From Fasciolopsis buskii (Eukaryota > Platyhelminthes > Trematoda > Plagiorchiida > Fasciolidae), in NCBI GenBank assembly GCA_008360955.1, contig LUCM01004138.1:62001-126000 (forward strand): a DNA stretch of 64,000 nt. The letters are read 5' to 3'. The position numbers and the translations under genes are program-made. The notes under the pieces are model-generated. The model saw nothing but the letters and a program-made list of their open reading frames with translations. It searched no databases and was not told where the DNA came from. Positions 1 through 10,960 of this stretch are shown in pieces. The number at the start of each line of letters is the position of its first letter. Position 1 is the stretch's first letter.

Positions 1-955
1 ATTATTTACTCATTTGATCAGTTAAAGTTTGGGAAAGTTTTACTCGGGATTTTGTTTTCAACCTTGCTTATCTCAGAAGGAAAAATCGCCTGCTTTTGAG
101 ATTAGCATCAAGCTGACCTGTAATTTTAAGGCCTTGCTAAAACGATCTTAAAATTGTTCCTTGAGTAAGCATTCTTGCTAAAAAGCGAAAGGTGGACAAC
201 TTACTTATCAGCTCGGTAAAGTAGTAACGAAGTAATCGAAGTGGGGAAAGAGGTACCCTTCATTCGTGTATTGAAATTTTGTTGAAACGTTCAATCTGAC
301 TTTGGCTGCCTTAACATATCTGTTTGTATTTTATACGTAATAAGAGTTGCAGCAAGGGACAAGAATTTGTAAACATTTCGAGTCTTGAAAAAAGAGCAAT
401 TGAGTGATACTTGTTTGATTTCACATTGACAGACACACCAGCATCACCGATATATTTAGAAGCGGATAAACTGAATTAAACGAGAGATAAAATTCGGGCC
501 TGGATCAGTTGGTAGAGAGTGGGCAGTGTCAGATCATTATGCGTTCTTGAATTTCAAAGTTCACAGATATTCGTTTAGCAGATGGCTAATCCGTAGGTAG
601 TACTCAGCTTCCCTAAAGAATGAGAAGACATTACTGACATTCGCAGAGATTGGCTGCTTGGTAGTTTTTAGTAGCAAAGGGTTTATGGTGGTTACTCAAA
701 TGACTGATCATGCAGTTCGATAAACCACTGAAAGCTTGCCCGGTTAGCCACATGAACAGGATATCTAAACAAAAATCATTCGCCCCAGGTTTCGGTCCCA
801 AAACACCCATCACATTAGAATTCCACCTTAATGTGGGGTAATGGCATGCCTCCTTCCATAACCCGGCAACCCTAACTGATAACGAGCTTTCGTAATCAGA
901 TAGTTTCGTGATTTTTATCCTCACAAATCCCATGTTTGGAATTTATTAGCTTCTG
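1..955. other. No gene recognised, left edge
   Basis: AT-rich sequence with stops in all frames. The only ORF of note, a 100-codon minus-strand frame at 631-933, is within chance length for this base composition and has no recognisable motif. I see nothing else here. The decayed LINE C begins near the right edge, and its missing 5' portion could lie here unrecognised. Confidence 0.5.
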
Positions 956-1049
956 AATTTCGGCTTATCCAGTGTGCGTCCTATGGTGCAAGTGGATGAT
1001 TAAGCATGTTTAGCTCTCACGATGGGCTAACCAGCGACTGATGACTGCT

Positions 1050-1665
1050 GCCAGCGAAATACAAATTGAGGATTCGTGTGGCGCAATTCAACTAACTGTC
1101 CCAATGCTTCATCAAGATGTTTCCCGCGTTCAACAGGAGATGAACTAGTTCACGCCACGGATCAGTGTGCTGTAGGTGCGGTCTTTAGTGACATTTGAAT
1201 TCACTCTTTTAGAATGGATCCTGGATGCTAGTAATTTATGCCTCGTAAGACTCCAGAGATAGGTTGCATTTTGAAAGGTTAGCTTCATTAAGTGCAGTTT
1301 ATTTGTCACATTGGCATGCCCCAACAGACGAGATAACCGGCAGGCAGAAAGACGAATTTTATAAAATACTCGTCATCCCTTTCGCATAAGCAGAGGGATC
1401 AGAAGTATCGACAATTTGCCTAGGTAAGCACTGCTTCTTGCTTGCTCAGTCCAGATATGATGGCAATGGGCTTCTTTCAATCATTTATTACTGTCTACCG
1501 CGAATTTCTGACACAGCTTCCGTCACACAACGATAAGGCTCTCAAAATCTACAGGCATTCTACGACAGGCCGATAATATCGTAATGAGTTGCGGTTGGCA
1601 TTGTTCTGTTGAAGACTGTAGGTTTCACCGCATCACATAAGTGGAATCGGACTAAGAGCTAGCTT
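1050..1665 (+). pseudogene. LINE C endonuclease domain remnant
   Basis: Remnant of an apurinic-type endonuclease, which nicks target DNA to prime reverse transcription in LINEs. Recognisable pieces are SEIQIEDS at the start, VGAVFSD near 1180, the VRLQR/CSLFVTLACP block near 1230-1310 and DNIVMSCGWHCSVEDCR at the end. The expected final SDH active-site motif reads as ESD followed by a stop near 1650, so the catalytic histidine is lost. At least two frame changes occur inside the domain. Confidence 0.7.
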
Positions 1666-1959
1666 TAAAATTACTTTCACCATAGCTGAATGACCATCGG
1701 CGTAAACCACAAACCCGATTAGCTTTATTGCATCGGTTCGTTCGAAATATTCGCATGAGTTGCAAGCAAAAATAATCAGATTATCCGGGAACTTCAAAGA
1801 AATGCAGTGCAGCTGAACACTGGGATCAAATGGCATTCAAAAATTCAAGTGACAAAAAGCCCTTATAGGTGGAGTGAAAAATGGCGGGTTAAAGTACCAT
1901 AAAAATCGGATCAGCATCCGTATCTTGTAAGATTTCCGGGTTATTTAGGCTGATGCACA

Positions 1960-3740
1960 ACAGCAATGGGCTGCCAACTTCGGTTATTGGAAAAAATTGT
2001 GAGACAGAAATGAAAAGCCTAATCATGGTATATAGCTGAGAATGGAGTATTGGCTGAGAAATTCAATAGACAGTATAGCTGGCCGCTGACTGGTGTATTG
2101 TTCCAAACTCACCAACTGAGAATGCTTGGGTGGTATTACTTGAAACCCTAAAGGAATTCGGAACTGAGTCGAAAATTCGACCGTTGAAACCGGCAAAAAC
2201 CGGCCAAGCCCGACGAACTCCTCTTGTTTACTTCCACACAACATAAAGATATTTTGGAGGTATTTAAAATGCGGAAAAAGCGTGCCTGGAAATCTTCACC
2301 CTTTATCAAGGCAAGTTCGAGGTCGAATATGGAGACCGTTTGATAACAGCCCTTATCCCCTTACTCTGGAATGTTTGGAACGAGAAGCTTGTTGCATCGA
2401 CATTTGGAAAGTTAATGAGTGCATATATCTTCAAGAAAGGAATGCGCTATGGCTACAGTAATCATCACTGAATCAGTTTATTTTGATGATCAATCGAGTT
2501 TTGGCTTTGATTATGCCTAACTACTTGACACCGAGTTGCGAGAGAAACACGCGAATTACAAGCTAGAAATAGTCTAGGTAGTGATTCCATCGACCAGATT
2601 GCAACCCTTTGCAGCTATTTGAAAAGCACCACACAAATTACCACCTAACAACCGCGAATTTTCTCAATTGGAAAGACGCTTTCGACTCGGCCAGCTAAAC
2701 AGCAGCTGTGGATAAGCTTCGCTAGAATGGTGTCCTTGGAAAGACCATGCACGCTGGGTGAACAATACACATGCATGCTTCTGATTACTTAAAGGTATTT
2801 GGTAAATTGTCAAGTTTACTCATGTTTAGCTCTTTATGAAAAAGGAAACGAAGACTATTTTAAGTGATCTCAAGGAAGTCGGCAAAGAACTGGCAAATTA
2901 TAAAACGGTGCTTGACCGTGATTACTCGGGCGACGTGGTGTGTTTGTTAGAATTTGCGGAAAGTGTATAAAGTGCATCAGGCCGAATTGTGAGAGCTGTG
3001 GCATTTTTGGAGATGTTTTGCACCCTGAAATTGCAAAATGCTGTTTCGCTACTGGACTTCAGTTGTTCCCACTCCGATACCCCATGCGGAGGAAGTAACC
3101 GTGTTAAGCAATTTCACTTAATTCGGGACCTGGTTGACTAAGGAAGTACTGTAGTAGAAGCGACCATGTGTATGACCAAGGCTCGAACAATGAACGCTAG
3201 ACTGAATTACTGCTGGCGCCAACCTGATATTTCGTTGAATTTGGAAGATCGTGTGTACCGCGCCGCGGTGAGCTCATTTTGTTGTACGGTTGCGAGACAT
3301 AGATTATTCCCACTGAGAATGCTGTTGGTTTGGAGGTTTTGATTATCGGTGTTTGCACAACATCACTAGGATTAGATGGAATGACCTTGAGAGTAGTGTG
3401 CAAGTTGGCAATCCATTATTGCGACTCCGTAAAATAAAACTCTGTACCAAACCTAAGAGATTGTGTTTGTTGGACAACGAGGTGCATTTGGCAAATGATC
3501 GTCTGCCGCATCATGCCGTATTTTGTTTTCTTCCAATGGAACGGAAGAAACCACGTGAAGGTCAACAGATGACTTGACAGAATGGAGTGAGAATGACAGC
3601 AGTGAACTTGTGAAGTAGGTATCTCAAGTCTTCGTGACCAGGGTCAAAAACATTGGCCACCCGGTTGGTTGGAAACGTTGAAGGATATGACGGAAAACGA
3701 TGAACAATGAGGATCTTGTTGTCGTTACCTATCTAAGAAG
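1960..3740 (+). pseudogene. LINE C reverse transcriptase and tail remnant
   Basis: The reverse transcriptase copies the element RNA into DNA at the nicked target. Visible are AEKFNRQYSWP (about 2060), the stretch DRLITALIPLLWNVW...IFKKG (2335-2440), motif A as LTTANFLNWKDAFDS (2645-2690) followed by YLKVFGKLSSL (about 2785-2820), and a tail with DRVYRAAVSS, CLHNITRIRWNDLESSVQV and GWLETLKDM. A 74-codon ORF at 3353-3577 is one uninterrupted piece of this tail. RT motif C is badly eroded (LLEFAESV region, about 2945-2970). Many internal stops show it is non-functional. Confidence 0.8.
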
Positions 3741-3920
3741 GCTGATAAAATGAAGTTCTTTCGTGCCGTTAGATTGCATATTCCTTCTTTTGGCCACTGG
3801 GATGTTGTTTCGTCTTCTCACCCGTGTGTCTATCCTCCACATTCGACTGCAGCTTGCAACTCAATGAGAAGCTCAGTGGTGAATGGGCTAGCCCTGCTGT
3901 TTAACGCTGACCAATGGCGG

Positions 3921-3934
3921 TGATGATGATGATG
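3921..3934 (+). repeat. Short TGA trinucleotide run at LINE C 3' end
   Basis: Four to five TGA/GAT units about 190 bases after the last recognisable LINE C codons. RTE-type elements commonly end in short tandem repeats rather than a long poly(A), so I take this as the likely 3' terminus of the copy. The inference depends on position only. Confidence 0.5.
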
Positions 3935-3935
3935 C

Positions 3936-6900
3936 GCCAAGTTGGGCGCGGTAAATATACATCGCTGATGATTTGCAAGGGTGGAATACTATGAACTTTC
4001 TATCACTTTTTGGTGGTACTGTGGGCTTCGATATTGCATGGAAGAGCACTTGAGATTTATGTTGATTTCTTGGCTTTTTAAAGTATTATTGCCATAGTTA
4101 AAATAAACCAAGACAATGAGAACTGATTCTGAGAATCACATGGTTTGTTGAATGGGATCGGATCCTGGACTAAATTTAGAACGACTGGGTCAAACAATGT
4201 TACGGATAGTGAATACTTTCAGAGCAGTCGATAGATAAAACGCAATTAGAAACTGTGTGAGCCGTGTTCCACTAAGTTGGCCCTAAATTGAAAGCCTCAC
4301 ATATTTTCTGCAAATGCACTGGTGAACGCAACTGAACTCACTGTGTCCTTTTGGATTGTTTCTTCCCCCTTAAATAAGCCATCTTAGCAAGCTTTAAAAT
4401 GCTGGTTAAATTTTCCTTTGTGTTTAGTGAAAATAATGGAATAATACAAGGAAATAAGGGTTTGCTTCATATTCCCGGTATACTTGAATTCTCATGCTTC
4501 TAGGACTTACGGTACGGGGGTGATTAAAGACTTACCAAGCAAATCGCACCGCACTTGAAATCTTACTTCACCATTTTAAAAACTCATTGGGCTTCGAGGA
4601 AGCTGGTGAAATGTGCGGTCGCACACTTCTGTCTATTCCAATGTGTTCTACGTTGGCTACTAAACGTATGGATCAGTTCAGATCAGATAAATTGAAGATG
4701 TTAAGCCTGAAAGCACTTGGGTTCTAAGCGCATGTTTGCGGGTAACACAACAGTTAGGTTGGGTAAGCACAGGAAGAATTCTATCTATCAGTAATCATTT
4801 TTAGCAAAAATATGCTCAAAATTTCAGTTCCTGATATGTGCAAAATGAAGTTCATTATACTCAGTGGTACTGAAGGTTGCGTATACAACTAATTTCCGGT
4901 AGTTTCAGCGGTTACCCAAAGGGTGGGTGATTGATTTATGCTTCTAATTTGATTAGGTAGAGGCAATTTTTCACTGAAACTGATTCACGACCTTTTCAAT
5001 CCTCCAGAACGAATTCAACAGATACATCGTTCGACTACCACCCATCGGTAATCAAAAACGGAATACAGTTTCCCGATTGGCGATGTTGGGAACACTTGCA
5101 TTAGTTTCGATTGTTGGTATTGGCCGTTCACTCATCAAAACATTTCCTGTAGGTCACAACATGCAGTGGTCTAAGTAGCTCTAGCATGGTCCTTAGGTTT
5201 GTTGTCTTGGGTCGAAAACAAGAAATTACGAATAAAGCTGTGAAACCTGACTGCGATTTTATCGTACTGGCTAGACCCTAAATTATCACGTAGGTAACAT
5301 TAGTGGAATTAAGAACAATAGCAACATTTTTATCCTGATGAAGTACTTTACAGTCCATATTAGTTTACCCAATGGTTCTGGTCCTCGGGTGGAAGGATCC
5401 CAGCACTGGACGGCGATGAGCTTTTGGATGTCACAAATGAAAAGGTTAGAACAAGATAACTTAACGAGTAAACCAAAGATTGGTTAGATCAAACTGAAAA
5501 ATTGGAATGTGTGAAACCACTTAACAAGTATTTCTTCCTGTTTTAAGCACCATGCGTTTTGCACTAATAATATATTTTTCTCATAATGACCCTTGAATTT
5601 TGTAAGTTACTTTTCGTAAAATTAGTTTAAAACGACTTTACTTTATTAGACTTCCTAATAATCGGATTCTTGGGAATGCTCATTTTTCGAGACTGAACTT
5701 TGGTTCTTAGACTCAACCATATTAAAGTTTCGGGGGCAATCAGTCAATTGCTTTTAATATTGTGCTCACCATTTCGAAGGATCCGGGATCTCACCATTCA
5801 ACAGAAACCTGCTTATTAGTTCAATGTTTGGGACCTCTGATTACTTAGATAAAGAAATCGAACGACGAAAAAATTTTTATTCGCGCGTTTCAATATATGG
5901 ATGCTATTTATTGCATTATCCGAACACTTTATTTAGGCACCAGATAAATCCACGTGAATCGAATGAATAGTCCTAAATGAGGCAACTTATATTCGGGATA
6001 TATATATATATATGCACACACATATGCATATGTGTTAATCCTACATTTTAATGGACAACCCAATGCTCAAAAAGTGCAGATTTATAGAAGTATCTTAGCA
6101 GATAAAAAAAGTGGATGATGGATTTTCGTCACAAGGAGCCTTTTCAAGGTTCATCAATTCAAATATCCGCTGGCTGAATACATGGGCAAAATTCACAATG
6201 CAAATCAAAGGTGAACCAAACAATGTTTGAGGACATTGCGTTTCTTTGATGAATAGTACGGGAATAAAATTATTAGACACAGTCAATCGACTGGTTAATT
6301 GAAACATGTAAAGTTAGATGCTTTGAAAAACGAGTCACAAATGCCACGTTATTTAGCTCCATGAATATAGAGAAAAGTTTTGACAACGCCCCGCTAGATA
6401 TAAAACTCCACCAGTATCAATGAAGAGGACCACGGGAGAGGGACGGATTAAACCATAATATATGGTCAAAATTTAAAGTGAAAATAACTATCCTAATTGC
6501 AAACAAATTAAACCGCATTAATAATTGAATTGGAATTTTGTCATACTCCTATCACTGAACCAGAATACAGATGTAGAAATCTAAGAGAAATAAATTATTG
6601 CATCGTGCCTAAATGGGTTTTGTCTGAATTGACCAATTAGCATGATCTATCCGGATATAACCGTTGTCATCCCCGGTTTACTAGGTCTAGAATTCACCAT
6701 CAGCGGCCACATTATCTAGTGCTTGGCTGATAATCGATCTGTCAACCATTAGCTCTTACGGTTGAAGTATTTCCCGTTAACCCATCAGTGCGGTTTGACG
6801 GGGACACTGTTTATTGATGTTTTCAATCATATGAAGAAGTCAAAAGATAACATTATATGAAAGAATTAGAAAAGCGAAATTTCTGGTACATTATCACCAT

Positions 6901-8477
6901 GGATGAACCTGTTTTACATCTGTCACAACTTTTCATTCTATGAAAGATGAGAACAGTTTGATAAACCGAGAACTTCAAACAAACTTATTTCAGTTGGTCT
7001 ATAAAACGAAGCGGTGAAGGAAATTTCATGCTTAGTAGGTGTATTTATTATGAACATAAATAAGGATAGCATTCATGGATTTCAAAGAAAGTTCACGAGA
7101 GCAATATTGTCGCTTTTGACAGGACACACGAGGTAGCAGGAAGTTCAAGTAACGAGAGTTTTTTCTTTGTAGGTAAAAGACGAACTCGATGTAAAATTCT
7201 CCGCAGCGTACTAATCAAGTAGACAGGGGACAGCCATCTCGTCTTAAAAGTGTATTTTAGGAATTCGAAAACTATTCAAGTTACTTTAACTAGGAAACCC
7301 TCAGATTCCTTGTTAATTTTGGTTTCACAGTATCATCGAAATGCGGTCTTCGGTTGGTGTGAGATCAATACTTGCCTTATATGTTTACAGTGAAACAAGT
7401 TTACGTGAAATGCATCGCGTGTAGCAATTCATTAGGTATATTCCAAATAAAAGTCTCTAATGCTGCAACGTATTTAAGTAAGGGGCTGACAATTAGCCCA
7501 GTAGTGCAAAATCTCAACTGACGGAAACTGGGAGTAAAAGAAACGCCATGGAGATGGAAGTTGGGCACCAAGTGGTTCGCTAATTTACCTAACTGATGAG
7601 TGATTGATGAATCGAGTTAACCTATACACCAGCCTTTACTAATAATGAAACATTCAATGATCTACATTTCCAAATGTCCTAATTATGCCTCCGATCATTT
7701 CAAATGATGGAAATGCAATCGCAGAAAATACTGATCCTCATTGGGTTGGCTGTCAGCAAGACATTCATTAAGGTCCGTATGTGCATTCGAATGTGTGCCT
7801 GTGTGTATTTGTACACTTAAATGTGGCGCGTTTAGGAGTTCATATGCTTGGAATATTCCAGCCCTTAAAGGGGACAGTCAATGCAACTATGCTAGCATGG
7901 ACTTTTGCTGAAAATTTCGTCAACTAATTTCGAGCATCGTCTGGTTACGTACCTATTTTATGCCCCGGGGGCTGTTTGGAGACTGATTGCCGAAAAAGGA
8001 TGTCCGATTAATTTTAAATAACAAACAAGAAAATTAATAATCTGAAGAATCAAGTTTGCTTTTCTTCGGAAACATACCAAGGAAATTGGGAAAAACCCAA
8101 AAAGCTTTTTTATATCTCCAAACATAGTAGAGCTAAATTCTAATAGTATGCCAAATAAAATAAGTGGTATTTTGGCAGTTTGACACCAAATCACTTTACA
8201 TGAAATAATTCACCATGTGATATCATCGCCCAATTCACGATGAAGAAATCATGGAAGCACTGTACAGCCGTTTCATCCTTGCTAGGAATCATCAGCAGTG
8301 CATATCCAATGCGCCCGAACTGGGACGTGAACCCGAACAAGGACGAACGATTCTGAGTCGAATGCCTTAGCCATTACGTTACCGGGCAGGCTCTAAACGG
8401 TTTGTTAACATAACCACATGATGTTGCACGGCCAATGGCCGCCGGCGCACAGAAATCGACTCCTACTTTAATTCGTC
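3936..8477. other. No gene recognised; AT-rich
   Basis: No ORF longer than about 80 codons, and none with recognisable motifs. A (TA)n run sits at 5998-6014, followed by a CA/TG-rich palindromic tract to about 6035. Otherwise I see nothing supportable. Confidence 0.5.
5998..6035. repeat. (TA)n microsatellite with CA/TG flank
   Basis: About eight TA units followed by alternating CACACA and CATATGCATATG. This is a simple-sequence tract able to form a cruciform. Confidence 0.85.
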
Positions 8478-8640
8478 TTTCATAATTTACTTTATTTACT
8501 GATGGAACAGCAATATGCATGAATTTTTAGGGAATGGGGCCTCGACCAACAGAGGGATGCTATGTGAAGTTGACCGGCTGTGGGAGGATTGGAACCCGCG
8601 ACCTTCATGTCCAAACCTCACGACCTTCTCCGTTTCGCCA
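8478..8640 (-). mobile_element. tRNA-derived SINE, copy 1
   Basis: On the minus strand the head carries an A-box-like TGGCGAAACGGAG (near 8640) and, about 45 bases on, a B-box-like GGGTTCCAATCC (about 8588-8599), the internal RNA polymerase III promoter of tRNA-derived SINEs. A body with CCGGTCAACTTC and CCTCTGTTGG follows, then an A-rich 3' tail (GTAAATAAAGTAAATT). The same sequence recurs at 20460-20626 with about 80 percent identity by eye over the 110-base core. The 64-codon ORF on the plus strand here is antisense to the SINE and not a gene. Confidence 0.75.
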
Positions 8641-8641
8641 C

Positions 8642-10670
8642 CTAGTTATTTGACCCGGATTTTAATTTCTGAAACAAAGGGTGATGAAAATTGTGCAACG
8701 GATATCTAATTTTCATTCATCCATAGACTGAATAGAGAGAGGTTGGTAAAGGATCTTCAAGGTGTTTCGGAAGAGCAAAAATGTTAGACTTCTAATGTCA
8801 TCGTGAATGCTTGTAATCGATCAAGACACTCAGTGTCTGCATTGATGATACAGATGCACATAAGAAACCTCTGACCGTATCCCGATTTGCGGCCTGTTTA
8901 CCAGCTTGCAACTAAATTAATTAGTAGACTGGCGAAAAACGGAGGTTCTTTTTCAATTGTCGTTGCGTAAAATCTTTATCCTCATTAGGTAACAGAAATA
9001 AATAAATAAATACGTAAATAAGCATCACCAAAGCAGAGCGGTCGATCAGTAAGTTAAGCCAAAAACTAAACTAAGAATGCTTTTGACTTATCAAGTGTGC
9101 TGGTCATCAGAAAATTTGGCATGGGAAATTCAGTTCACAGGGCAGTTATCTACGCCCGTAACTTAGCGACTGGGTTTTGTTGCTTTACTCCGCATTACCC
9201 CGCATCAAACGATTTACCCGAACGGTTTTGTGAGGATTTTTGTGGTAATTTCACGTGTCAATTCATTTTGACCTTAATTGCTTTTAAATGCAAAATATCC
9301 TCGTTAAATGTCAATCTGGCCCAGCTAACACGTTGATTAAGTATGGGGAATACTTATTTCAGGTACTGTCTCAATTTCTGGTTCAGCCGCTTGCCGCACA
9401 AACAAGAAACTGATGTGACTCAAGATTGTTCGTTACTTTCCAGAAAATGCTACTCAGATTCCATCCTAGTTTCCGTTCGATGCGGCAAACCGTTTCCATC
9501 AGTCTCGCATTTGGGTCGTATCGCTTGTGTAAAAATGGCACCATATAAAGGTGTGCTGTGCATATTCAGAAGAGGGAGAGTCATTCACACCTAACGTGAT
9601 TTCTACCACCAAGGATCTGGAAACCGTGGTCATATATCAGTGGACATTGATTTGAGGCTTGCAAAATGCCTCGAAATTCAACAGTTCTTGTTTATTCCGA
9701 CATTGTTTCAACTTTCTTTCGAGAACTAAAATTGTTGGCCTTTCGATGTGCGCGGGTTTCTCGGCCATCAAAAGACTAACGACATTGGTCCCCTTCAAGT
9801 GAAACTTGGACAAGTGTGACCGAACAAAAGATGAGCCAACTGCTCAATAGAAATTCCAACAGACATTAATTTTCCTCACAGAATAGACATTCCTAAAAGT
9901 TGGATCTCTCCAAAAATTATGGCAGAGTAATCGAATATAAATTGATAGTTGGTGCCGTATTGTAACACTTTTCTTTCTCCGGAAGTCGTCATGTACTAAG
10001 TAATAATACGTTAGAGCTTGCTGATATGCATGTGGTGCCCGAATCAAAGTAAATCTGGCAAAAAAATACTCCAATACTTCCACTTAAGACAAACCCACTT
10101 GCTATTGTTCTGTGCAGCTCCGTTTGCCTGGATATAATCATTGTGATAGATTTGCTTGTTTCAAAAATGCCAGACTAAACTGTTTTTATTTCATATGTCT
10201 TGGCCGATTCGATCTTCAACACTATCCCCAAATTGCAGATCTGTTGGTTCTATTGCATTTGCAGCGTGGCCTACATTAACATCACGGAACACATCCTGGC
10301 TTAGCGATTGCCTCAGAGCACACCGAGTGGATGTCGAAGCTGATGGTGCAATCTTACTTGATCTCCGGCCTCTACAACCACGAAAATTTCAATCGAAACG
10401 AGCCATGACGTTGATCACTTCCAATCTTTTGAAGATGGATAGTGCAACCCAAACCCAAACTGCTGACTTTCGGTGGGACTACCTTACATTTTGGGCAAAG
10501 AAACGTTCTGCCCTTTGGTCTTTGATTCCGCTGATTCGACATCGTATAGGATTATTCGCCACGTAGCCAAATCCATTGTAGTTGACCCAATTTACCACCC
10601 AAATATTGTTGTTATTTCACCTCTTTATCAAAATGCGGAAACAATTGATTAAATTTTGCAAGCTACGTCC
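8642..10670. other. No gene recognised
   Basis: Contains a short AAAT tetranucleotide tract (8996-9028) and several chance-length ORFs. The longest, a 136-codon plus frame at 10156-10566, is at the limit expected by chance and shows no family I know. Nothing else is supportable. Confidence 0.45.
8996..9028. repeat. AAAT tetranucleotide repeat
   Basis: About six imperfect AAAT/TAAA units, one interrupted by CG. Simple-sequence repeat, with no link to a gene. Confidence 0.8.
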
Positions 10671-10900
10671 TTTTTTATTGTGAATGATATAATATTAATA
10701 ACACAGAGTTGTTGGTAGATGTAATGCGCCAACGTTTCGACTACCGTGGGTAGTCTTTCTCAAGGCAAGTTTTACAATCAAATCGGCATTTGATTGTAAA
10801 ACTTGCCTTGAGAAAGACTACCCACGGTAGTCGAAACGTTGGCGCATTACATCTACCAACAACGCTGTGTTATTAATATTATATCATTCACAATAAAAAA
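10671..10900. repeat. Near-perfect inverted repeat (foldback), 113-bp arms
   Basis: Left arm 10671-10783 and right arm 10788-10900 are reverse complements with a single mismatch (10707 against 10864) and a 4-base spacer, CGGC. The centre of symmetry is at 10785.5. The right arm and the sequence after it to about 10960 recur at 41770-41930, and in worn form at 30880-30995, so the arms belong to a dispersed repeat family. The near identity of the arms means a recent origin or active maintenance by gene conversion. Such a palindrome would form a long hairpin in RNA or single-stranded DNA. It could also be an assembly artefact, as inverted read-through is a known error. Confidence 0.9.
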
Positions 10901-10960
10901 CCAATACATGGCGCATCGATTTTTCGATACACTCCTTACGTCGTTTGGTCCGGATATTTA
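10788..10960 (+). mobile_element. Short dispersed repeat, copy a
   Basis: Unit of about 170 bases. It contains AAACTTGCCTTGAGAAAG, then a hairpin GACTACC-CAC-GGTAGTC (10816-10832), GAAACGTTGG, a run CATCTACCAACAACG, then GTGTTATTAATATTATATC, and downstream the small palindrome ATCGATTTTTCGAT. Related copies lie at 30880 and 41770. The unit is non-coding as far as I can see. It could be a small non-autonomous element or a terminal part of a larger retroelement such as a Penelope-like element; the sequence alone does not decide. Confidence 0.7.

Larger units (their letters stand above)
960..3935 (+). mobile_element. RTE-like LINE relic C (endonuclease-RT, decayed)
   Basis: A non-LTR retrotransposon copy readable only by switching frames. 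In order: the endonuclease start with the glutamate motif SEIQIEDS (about 1050-1080); a block ending CSLFVTLACP that matches the usual LFVVSAYAP; the endonuclease end DNIVMS...SVEDCR (1572-1622); a linker; the RT thumb/finger region (about 1960-2500) with IFKKG; RT motif A as LNWKDAFDS (about 2660-2690); and the C-terminal tail, with RVYRAAVSS (about 3250), CLHNITRIRW (3355-3385) and GWLETLKDM (about 3668-3695). It ends in a short TGA repeat at 3921-3934. The protein would be a single ORF of roughly 900 codons, but stops and frameshifts occur every 30-80 codons. It is dead: the usual catalytic Asp of motif A reads Asn and the second Asp pair (YADD) is not recognisable. The family assignment rests on recognition of RTE-like flatworm elements and is firm for the RT and tail, less so for the N-terminus. 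Confidence 0.85.

Noticed and set aside
8515..8709. 64-codon ORF on the plus strand
   Set aside because: Antisense of the SINE copy. The similar ORF at 20544 has the same explanation.
10156..10566. 136-codon plus-strand ORF
   Set aside because: Within chance length; no recognised domain, and the ATG region lacks context. It remains open to a database search.
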